From: an uncultured Eggerthellaceae bacterium
Lineage (GTDB): Bacteria; Actinomycetota; Coriobacteriia; Coriobacteriales; Eggerthellaceae
Reading direction: 5' to 3'
NCBI GenBank assembly: GCA_910589135.1
Contig: CAJUSL010000001.1
Location: 35,431 to 45,271 of the forward strand
Length of the DNA stretch: 9,841 nucleotides
Shown here: positions 5,158 to 9,841 of the stretch, piece after piece
How positions within the stretch are numbered: the stretch's first letter is position 1
Layout: every line of letters begins with the position of its first letter
Notes under the pieces: model-generated
What the model was told of the DNA's origin: nothing
The model's database searches: none
The model's input: only the letters and a program-made list of their open reading frames with translations
Made by a program: the position numbers and the translations under genes

Positions 5158-6015
5158 ATGAGCAGAACCGAAACCGGCGCCATCCTCGCCATGGACGCGG
5201 TCAGCCTCTCGTTCAAGGACAAGCGCGTGCTGGACAACCTCACCTTCTCCATCCCGCGCGGCCAGACGTTCGGCTTCCTCGGGCCGTCGGGCGCGGGCAA
5301 GACCACCACGATCAAGCTGCTCACGCGTCAGCTGACGAAGGACGCTGGGCGCATCAACCTGCTCGGGCGGCCCATCGAGCGCGCGAGCACCGCCGATTAC
5401 GAGCGCATCGGCATCCTCTCCGACACGAGCGCGCTGTACGAGCGCATGTCCATCGCCGAGAACCTGCTGCTCTACGCCCGCCTGCGCGGCGTGAGCCACG
5501 GGCGAGTTCCGTACCTGCTCGAGCGCGTCGGCCTCAGCGGCAGCGCCAAGACGCTGGTGAAGAACTGCTCGAAGGGCATGCGCCAGCGGGCCGCGCTCGC
5601 AGCCGCGCTCGTCCATCAGCCGGAGCTGCTCTTCCTCGACGAGCCGACGAGCGGGCTCGACCCGGCAGCGCGCACCGAGGTGCACAAGATGCTCGGCGAG
5701 CTCAAGGAGCGCGGCACCACCGTGTTCCTCACCACGCACGACATGGCCGAGGCCGAGGAGGTGTGCGACCGCGTGGCCATCCTGTGCAACGGCGCGATCG
5801 CGGCCTGCGACGGCCCCGAGGAGCTGAAGCTGCGGTATGCTCGCAACCGCGTCGTGATCCGCACGCGCACGCGCGGCACGCACGAAGCCGCCAAGGACGC
5901 CGCCGGCGCCGCGCTCATCGACGAGCTGATCGCCGCGGGCGAGCTGGTGTCCATCCATTCAGACGAACCCAACCTCGAGGAAGTGTTCCTCGAGGTGACC
6001 GGAAGGGAGTTCTAG
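5158..6015 (+). CDS. ABC transporter ATP-binding protein (285 aa)
   Basis: Nucleotide-binding subunit that powers an ABC-2 type exporter at the inner face of the membrane. All catalytic motifs are present: Walker A GPSGAGKT (42-49), signature SKGMRQR (138-144) in the variant form common in drug and bacteriocin exporters, Walker B LLFLDEP (157-163), D-loop SGLD (165-168) and switch His194 (LTTHD). The canonical Q-loop glutamine is not obvious; the region reads GILSDTSALY (85-94). A C-terminal extension of about 60 residues ends in NLEEVFLEVTG, typical of this subfamily. The ATG is 10 bases after the small membrane protein with only a weak G-rich ribosome site, consistent with translational coupling. 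The permease starts one base after the stop. It is the only intact ATPase in the window, so it may also serve the divergent permease at 2694-3464. Confidence 0.95.
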   Translation: MSRTETGAILAMDAVSLSFKDKRVLDNLTFSIPRGQTFGFLGPSGAGKTTTIKLLTRQLTKDAGRINLLGRPIERASTADYERIGILSDTSALYERMSIAENLLLYARLRGVSHGRVPYLLERVGLSGSAKTLVKNCSKGMRQRAALAAALVHQPELLFLDEPTSGLDPAARTEVHKMLGELKERGTTVFLTTHDMAEAEEVCDRVAILCNGAIAACDGPEELKLRYARNRVVIRTRTRGTHEAAKDAAGAALIDELIAAGELVSIHSDEPNLEEVFLEVTGREF

Positions 6016-6016
6016 C

Positions 6017-6766
6017 ATGCAGTCTTCGATCGCCAAGCTCGGCGCGCTCTTCGAGAAGGACGCGCGCGACATGCTGAAGAACCCCACCATGCTGGTGACC
6101 GTCGTGCTGCCGGTGGCCATGATCGTGCTCTACCGCTTCGTGTACCGCGACCTTCTGGCCGCCGCCGAGGCCGACCTGGCGGTGCGGCTCGCATCCGACG
6201 GGCTGTTCCTGTGCAGCGCGCTCTGCCTGAGCGTGGGGATGGTGGGCTCGATGACGCTGGTCTACGGCATCGCCGAGGAGAAGGAGAAGCACACGCTGCG
6301 CACCCTCATGCTGGCGAACGTGAGCGCAGGCCAGGTGGCGCTGGCGAAAGGGCTCGTCTGCCTGGCGATGACGCTTTTGGTGGGAACGCTCTGCTTCGCG
6401 CTCACGGGGGTCTCGTGGAACGCGTTCCCCGCGTTCATCGGGCTGACCGCGCTGGGGTCGGTGCCGGTCATCCTGCTGGGCCTGGTGCTGGGGCTCGCCT
6501 CGCGCGACCAGATGACGGCCGGGCTGTCCAGCATGCCCATCCTGTTGCTGTGCCTGGTGCCGATGTTCGCGCCCATGGCGCCCGAAGCGGAAGCCGTGGC
6601 CACGTTCACGCCGCTCGGAGGTGTGGTCGAGCTGATGCGGCTCGTGCTGGCGGGCGAGCTGACGCTGGAAGCGGCAGCGTTGCCGCTGGCAGTGACGGCG
6701 GCCTGGACGCTGCTCGGCGCCGTGGTGTTCAAGCTGCTCTATCGGAAGCTCGCGCAGGACAACTAG
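6017..6766 (+). CDS. ABC-2 type transporter permease (249 aa)
   Basis: Membrane subunit of the ABC exporter encoded with the ATPase just upstream (one-base gap; GGAAGGGAG before the ATG overlaps the ATPase end). Six hydrophobic spans are visible, roughly residues 24-43, 62-84, 108-130, 137-160, 171-188 and 221-242. The coupling motif EEKE (87-90) followed by HTLRTLMLANVSAGQVALAKG is the family hallmark and corresponds to EERE in the divergent permease, which is of similar length and layout but low identity. The extracellular loop between spans 1 and 2 is short, as in simple drug or peptide exporters rather than large-domain ones. Substrate unknown; peptide, lipid or drug efflux are all possible. 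Last gene of its operon, facing ilvA tail to tail. Confidence 0.92.
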   Translation: MQSSIAKLGALFEKDARDMLKNPTMLVTVVLPVAMIVLYRFVYRDLLAAAEADLAVRLASDGLFLCSALCLSVGMVGSMTLVYGIAEEKEKHTLRTLMLANVSAGQVALAKGLVCLAMTLLVGTLCFALTGVSWNAFPAFIGLTALGSVPVILLGLVLGLASRDQMTAGLSSMPILLLCLVPMFAPMAPEAEAVATFTPLGGVVELMRLVLAGELTLEAAALPLAVTAAWTLLGAVVFKLLYRKLAQDN

Positions 6767-6800
6767 CGGAAGGCGTGTCGCGCGGGGTGGGCCGGCGGGC

Positions 6801-6852
6801 TGACCAGTGAGCCAGCGGCTGGCGGGCCGGCAGGCTGGCTGGCGGGTGGTCA
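6801..6852. terminator. Nested GC-rich hairpin between convergent ABC permease and ilvA
   Basis: TGACCA (6801-6806) pairs with TGGTCA (6847-6852) around an inner stem AGCCAGC (6810-6816) with GCTGGCT (6834-6840). It sits centrally in the 144-base convergent gap and could serve both strands. No T-run follows either way, so intrinsic termination is not assured. The rest of the gap is GC-rich with further GGCCGGCGG/CCGCCGGCC complementarity. Confidence 0.4.
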
Positions 6853-6910
6853 AGAGGGTCGGCAGTCGGCCGCCTTGGGCCCGCGTGCCGCCGGCCGCCG
6901 GCCTGCCCCC

Positions 6911-8134
6911 CTACAGGTGCGCCTGGATGAGCCGCGGCGACAGTCCGGCGACCTCGAGCGCTCGCACGATGCGTTCCTTGTGCGCGGGCCCGAACGCCTC
7001 GATGGTCAGGCGCAGCTCCACGGCGGCGTTGCGGTTCGCCGTGACGAACTGGTTGTGGTCGAGCCGGATGACGTTGCCGTTCTGCTCGGCGATCATCTGC
7101 GCGACGTTCACCAGCTGGCCGGGGCGGTCGGGCAGCAGCACCGACACCGTGAAGATGCGGTCGCGCTGGATCAGCCCGTGCTGCACTACCGTGGACATGG
7201 TGATGACGTCCATGTTGCCGCCCGACAGGATGGACGCCACCTTCTTGCCGCGCACGTCGAGGTGCTTCAGCGCCGCGACGGTCAAAAGCCCGGAGTTCTC
7301 GACGATCATCTTGTGGCTTTCCACCATGTCCAGGAACGCCACGATCAGCTCGTCGTCGTCGACCGTGACGATGCCGTCCAGGTTCTTCTTGATGTAGGGG
7401 AACACCTTGTCGCCCGGCTCGAGCACGGCCGTGCCGTCGGCGATCGTGTTCACCGAGGGCAACTTCACGATGTGGCCGGCCTCGAGCGACGCCTTCATGC
7501 ACGCCGCGCCGGCCGGTTCCACGCCGATCACGGCCACGTCGGGCTTGAGCATCTTGGCCAGCGTCGCCACGCCCGAGGCGAGCCCGCCGCCTCCGATGGG
7601 CACGAGGATGCAGTCGACGTCGGGCAGCTCGTCGATGATCTCCTTCGCGATCGACCCTTGGCCGGCGGCCACCTGCAGGTCGTTGAAGGGGTGGATGAAC
7701 GTGAGCCCCTTCTCGTCGGCGAGCTCGAGCGCCCGCGCGTACGCGTCGTCGTACACGTCGCCGGCGAGGACGACGTCGGCCCCGTGCGCCTTCGTGCGCT
7801 CCACTTTTATATAGGGGGTCGTGGTCGGCATGACGATGGTGGCCGGCACGCCGAACTTCCTCGCCGCGTACGCCACGCCCTGCGCGTGGTTGCCGGCCGA
7901 TGCGGTGATCAGCCCGCGCCCGCGCCCGGCGTCGGAGAGCGTCGAGATCTTGTAGTACGCGCCGCGCACCTTGTATGCGCCGGTGCGCTGCATGTTCTCC
8001 GGCTTGAGGTACACCTCGTTTCCGGTCTCGCGGCTGAAGTGCGGGCTGTAGACGAGCTTCGTCTCCTGGGTCACTTCCTTGACCCGGTCGGCGGCTTCCT
8101 TGAAGGTGTCGAGCGTGAGCGTCGTGTCTGTCAT
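6911..8134 (-). CDS. ilvA: Threonine ammonia-lyase, single ACT domain form (407 aa)
   Basis: PLP-dependent threonine dehydratase, converting threonine to 2-oxobutanoate and ammonia in the cytoplasm, for isoleucine synthesis or threonine catabolism. The PLP lysine is Lys55 in PENMQRTGAYKVRG; the substrate loop SAGNHAQG is at 79-86 and the phosphate-binding loop GGGGLASG at 181-188. Residues about 325-405 form one ACT-type regulatory domain (IFTVSVLLPDRPGQL), giving the medium-length form rather than the roughly 510-residue enzyme with two. ATG at 8134 is chosen because AAAGGAAC lies 8 bases upstream and the family begins here; an in-frame ATG at 8245 would add 37 unrelated residues without a ribosome site. 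Divergent from ridA, with overlapping promoters. The fold relates to serine dehydratases, so some serine activity is possible. Substrate is the least certain part. Confidence 0.94.
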   Translation of the reverse strand: MTDTTLTLDTFKEAADRVKEVTQETKLVYSPHFSRETGNEVYLKPENMQRTGAYKVRGAYYKISTLSDAGRGRGLITASAGNHAQGVAYAARKFGVPATIVMPTTTPYIKVERTKAHGADVVLAGDVYDDAYARALELADEKGLTFIHPFNDLQVAAGQGSIAKEIIDELPDVDCILVPIGGGGLASGVATLAKMLKPDVAVIGVEPAGAACMKASLEAGHIVKLPSVNTIADGTAVLEPGDKVFPYIKKNLDGIVTVDDDELIVAFLDMVESHKMIVENSGLLTVAALKHLDVRGKKVASILSGGNMDVITMSTVVQHGLIQRDRIFTVSVLLPDRPGQLVNVAQMIAEQNGNVIRLDHNQFVTANRNAAVELRLTIEAFGPAHKERIVRALEVAGLSPRLIQAHL

Positions 8135-8166
8135 GGGCGTGTTCCTTTGGTTCCTGCGCGTTGCGT

Positions 8167-8240
8167 CGAGGTCGGGGTCTTGTCTTGCGCTTTGTGGCAG
8201 GTACGGGTATCTTCCTCGCCCTGCGCAGGTTCGGGTTCTT
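8167..8240 (-). repeat. Three direct repeats in the ilvA leader
   Basis: On the minus strand three similar C-rich units occur: AAGAACCCGAACCTGC (8225-8240), AAGATACCCGTACCTGC (8197-8213) and AAGACCCCGACCTCG (8167-8181). Their starts are 28 and 30 bases apart, close to three helical turns. They fall in the predicted ilvA leader; the first also touches the ridA -35. They could be binding sites on DNA for a regulator or on RNA. No terminator-antiterminator pair was seen, so attenuation is not supported. Confidence 0.45.
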
Positions 8241-8267
8241 GCCATTCGCGTGGCGTCGGGAAATAAT
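8239..8267 (+). promoter_or_regulatory. Predicted ridA promoter
   Basis: TTGCCA (8239-8244) and AATAAT (8262-8267) are separated by exactly 17 bases, each matching the housekeeping consensus at five of six positions. The start would be near 8274, giving a leader of about 60 bases before ridA. This is the best sigma70-type promoter seen in the window. Confidence 0.6.
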
Positions 8268-8292
8268 GGACGCCGTGCCTTATTCTAGGCAA
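8263..8292 (-). promoter_or_regulatory. Predicted ilvA promoter overlapping the ridA promoter
   Basis: On the minus strand TTGCCT (8287-8292) and CATTAT (8263-8268) are 18 bases apart. The -10 lies on top of the ridA -10, so polymerase could use only one direction at a time. The leader would be about 120 bases and include the three direct repeats. A small dyad GCCTTATTCTAGGC (8277-8290) overlaps the -35. Confidence 0.45.
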
Positions 8293-8336
8293 ACCACGCA
8301 CTCGAAAGAACCCTTCCGGAGGAATTGGAGCACGGG

Positions 8337-8732
8337 ATGAACACTATCCGCACCGACAAGGCACCGGCCGCCATCGGGCCGTACTCGCAAGGCGTCGTCG
8401 TGAACGGCCTGCTGTTCGCGTCCGGTCAGATCGCGCTCGACCCGCAAAGCGGCGAGCTGGTGGGCGCCACCGTCCAGGAACAGGCCGAGCAGGTGATGCG
8501 CAACGTCTGTGGGCTGCTCGAGGCCTCCGGCACCGACTTCGACCACGTGGTGAAGACCACGTGCTTCCTTGCCGACATCGACGATTTCGCGGCGTTCAAC
8601 GAGGTGTATGCCCGAAGCTTCGGCGAAAGCCTGCCCGCCCGCTCGGCCGTGGGCGTGGCCGCGCTGCCGAAAGGCGCGCTCGTCGAGGTGGAGGTCGTCG
8701 CGGCGGTGCCTGCTACGCCTCGTCGGGATTGA
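8337..8732 (+). CDS. ridA: RidA family reactive intermediate/imine deaminase (131 aa)
   Basis: Small trimeric enzyme (YjgF/YER057c/UK114 family) that hydrolyses 2-aminoacrylate and related enamines or imines released by PLP enzymes, preventing damage to other PLP enzymes. Visible family marks: KAPAAIGPYSQ (8-18) at the N-terminus, GLLFASGQIALDP (24-36), the substrate-binding Arg102 in LPARSAV and the closing ALVEVEVVA with Glu117. Length is normal. ATG 8337 is preferred over TTG 8325: the protein family starts here and TTGGAG ends 6 bases before it, though GGAGGA at 8318-8323 is rather far. Its divergent partner is threonine ammonia-lyase, the classical source of its substrate, so the neighbourhood supports the function strongly. 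The last 20 bases overlap the 3' end of the convergent DmsB-like gene. Confidence 0.94.
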   Translation: MNTIRTDKAPAAIGPYSQGVVVNGLLFASGQIALDPQSGELVGATVQEQAEQVMRNVCGLLEASGTDFDHVVKTTCFLADIDDFAAFNEVYARSFGESLPARSAVGVAALPKGALVEVEVVAAVPATPRRD

Positions 8733-9447
8733 CCAGCGCGCCGTCGCGGCCCTCGCGCAGGCGCGCGGCGTCCGACATCTCGATGGAGCAGTTCGGTTGC
8801 GTGATGTAGGGGTCGGGCATGTCCTGCACCTTCTCGACCATGAAGGAGTAGTCCGAGATCTCGGAGTACAGCCCGACGCTCAACGCCCGGGTCGGGCACG
8901 CGCCGACGCAGATGGGGGCGAGCCCGTCGCGCACGCGGTCGCGGCAGCCGTCGCACTTCACGACCACGCCCGCCCCCTCGTCGAACCGCGGCGCATGGTA
9001 GGGGCACGCCACCATGCACAGCTGACAGCCCGCACACTTCTCGCCGTCGATGTGCACAAAGCCGGAGTCGTCCTTCGCGATCGCGTCCGACGAGCAGAAC
9101 CGTACGCACACGGGGTTCGTGCAATGGTTGCACGACATCGACAGATGGAACGCGAACACGTCCTGCTCCCATGCGCCGTCGCGGTCTTGGCGCCACGTCC
9201 CGCCGGCGTACTCGCGAATCTTGCGGAACGCCGTTCCTTCGGCGAGGTCGTGGTAGTCGCAGCACGCCATCTCGCAGGTCTTGCACCCGGTGCAGCGGCT
9301 CTGGTTGAAGACGAAGCCGAACTGCCGGGCATCGTGCTGCTGGGCGCTGGGCTGCGGCGCGGCGGCCTGCCTGCTGGGCTGCCGCACGCTGGGCTGCGGC
9401 GCGTCGGCCTGCCGCGCGATGTGACCTGGGCGTTGCTTCTTATCCAC
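8713..9447 (-). CDS. dmsB: DmsB-like four [4Fe-4S] cluster electron-transfer subunit (244 aa)
   Basis: Iron-sulfur subunit passing electrons to or from a DMSO-reductase-family molybdenum enzyme. Four cysteine groups are complete: C52-x2-C55-x2-C58-x3-C62, C106-x2-C109-x4-C114-x3-C118, C138-x2-C141-x2-C144-x3-C148-Pro and C165-x2-C168-x11-C180-x3-C184-Pro; the Pro usual after the second group is Ser119. The DmsB core starts near Phe43 (FGFVFNQSRCTGCKTCE). Before it is a 40-residue Gln/Pro/Ala-rich tail holding a 14-residue repeat, so it is longer than the about 205 residues of E. coli DmsB. The start is GTG 9447: an in-frame TGA lies two codons upstream and the upstream DmsA-like gene overlaps by 8 bases (GTGGATAA), pointing to coupled translation; GAGGAG lies about 11 bases upstream. 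No anchor gene follows: the next gene is convergent ridA. The substrate of the complex is unknown. Confidence 0.92.
   Translation of the reverse strand: MDKKQRPGHIARQADAPQPSVRQPSRQAAAPQPSAQQHDARQFGFVFNQSRCTGCKTCEMACCDYHDLAEGTAFRKIREYAGGTWRQDRDGAWEQDVFAFHLSMSCNHCTNPVCVRFCSSDAIAKDDSGFVHIDGEKCAGCQLCMVACPYHAPRFDEGAGVVVKCDGCRDRVRDGLAPICVGACPTRALSVGLYSEISDYSFMVEKVQDMPDPYITQPNCSIEMSDAARLREGRDGALVNPDEA
9345..9413 (-). repeat. 42-base-period direct repeat in the N-terminal tail of the DmsB-like gene
   Basis: Segments 9345-9371 and 9387-9413 match at 26 of 27 positions, offset by 42 bases, which is 14 codons; a shorter partial copy (GCTGGGCTGC at 9373-9382) lies between. The encoded units are RQADAPQPSVRQPS and RQAAAPQPSAQQHD. 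In-frame duplication explains why this subunit has a longer N-terminus than its relatives. Confidence 0.65.
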
Positions 9448-9841
9448 GGCGTCTCAGCTCCTCGAGTTCGGGCGCGCTGAGATGCCGCACGCCGACCCGG
9501 CAGGTGTTGTGCGCGTTCGCATGCGCCCATCTCGTGGGCGTGGCCGTCGTCAGCGTGTTGATGCAGCCGCCCCAGTCGAGCCGGCTGCCTTCCATGTCGG
9601 CGTCGTGCCACGCGCCCTGCGGAAGCGCGACCACGCCAGGCATGATACGCGGCGTCACGCGCAGGCGGGTGACGAGGGCGCCGCGCGGGCTTTCCACGAC
9701 GACCGTGTCCCCTTGTGCAAGGCCGTCGCGGGCCGCGTCGAGCGGGTTCATCGACAGCTCGCGCGGGGAAAGCGCCTGCAGCTCGTCCACGTTTGCGAAG
9801 CTGGAATGGGTGCTTTGGCGTCCGTGGTAGCCGATCAGGTG
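9440..9841 (-). CDS. dmsA: DmsA-like molybdopterin oxidoreductase, C-terminal 133 residues only
   Basis: C-terminal molybdopterin-dinucleotide-binding domain of a DMSO-reductase-family catalytic subunit; the rest lies beyond the right edge, so the start is not in the window. Typical family features are visible: HLIGYHGRQSTHSSFANV at the cut end, then MNPLDAARDGLAQGDTVVV, the strongly conserved RIMPGVVALPQGAWHDADM and the WGGCINTLT motif, closely resembling the end of E. coli DmsA (RILPGVVAIGQGAW, HGGCVNVLT). It overlaps the DmsB-like electron-transfer gene by 8 bases, so the two form an AB pair. Enzymes of this type are usually exported by the Tat system and use S- or N-oxides or other acceptors in anaerobic respiration; the signal peptide and active site are outside the window. 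An apparent in-frame GTG at 9790 is internal, not a start. Confidence 0.9.
   Translation of the reverse strand, partial: HLIGYHGRQSTHSSFANVDELQALSPRELSMNPLDAARDGLAQGDTVVVESPRGALVTRLRVTPRIMPGVVALPQGAWHDADMEGSRLDWGGCINTLTTATPTRWAHANAHNTCRVGVRHLSAPELEELRRRG

Noticed and set aside
5086..5958. 290-residue open frame on the minus strand
   Set aside because: Antisense to the ABC ATPase gene, whose Walker A, signature and Walker B motifs are complete.
8135..8245. Longer ilvA start (ATG 8245) or a leader peptide
   Set aside because: No ribosome site before 8245, the extra 37 residues do not resemble the family, and no terminator-antiterminator pair is visible that would support attenuation.
6875..8266. 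463-residue open frame on the plus strand
   Set aside because: Antisense to ilvA, His/Arg/Val-rich; all PLP and ACT motifs are on the minus strand.

Overview
The window is GC-rich DNA, densely coding, with strong Shine-Dalgarno sites. It carries a DMSO-reductase-type molybdoenzyme, short-chain dehydrogenases, a SnoaL-like enzyme and LytTR/ABC-2 transport genes. This combination suggests an anaerobic, probably gut-associated, actinobacterium of the Coriobacteriia/Eggerthellaceae type. That assignment is inferred from gene content and composition; nothing in the window proves it.

Region 1 (1-2150, plus strand) is a tight operon-like run: a 5'-cut short-chain dehydrogenase (SDR), a second SDR (894-1643) and a SnoaL/NTF2-fold protein (1656-2150). 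The set resembles the oxidoreductase plus dehydratase pairs that act on hydroxylated ring compounds such as bile acids, steroids or polyphenols; the substrate is unknown. Region 2 (2151-2693) is a 543-base convergent gap without a credible gene. It holds a 29-base inverted repeat, nested hairpins and an odd-centred palindrome.

Region 3 (2694-6766) is the most unusual part. An ABC-2 permease (minus strand) lies divergent from a regulator that fuses a degenerate ABC-ATPase-like domain, lacking the catalytic motifs, to a LytTR DNA-binding domain. The intergenic space has a symmetric -10 (ATTATAAT) abutting 15-bp tandem repeats. Downstream on the plus strand follow a 54-residue single-span membrane protein, a complete ABC ATPase and a second ABC-2 permease. 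I infer one regulated export or sensing system in which the dead ATPase may dock on a permease and report its state to DNA.

Region 4 (6911-8732) is a divergent metabolic pair: threonine ammonia-lyase (ilvA, minus) and RidA (plus), the enzyme that removes the reactive enamine intermediates made by such PLP lyases. Their predicted promoters share one -10 segment, and the ilvA leader has three direct repeats. Region 5 (8713-9841, minus) holds the C-terminal end of a DmsA-like molybdopterin oxidoreductase overlapping by 8 bases a DmsB-like four-cluster ferredoxin subunit. The latter ends inside the 3' end of ridA, so no membrane anchor gene follows it here.
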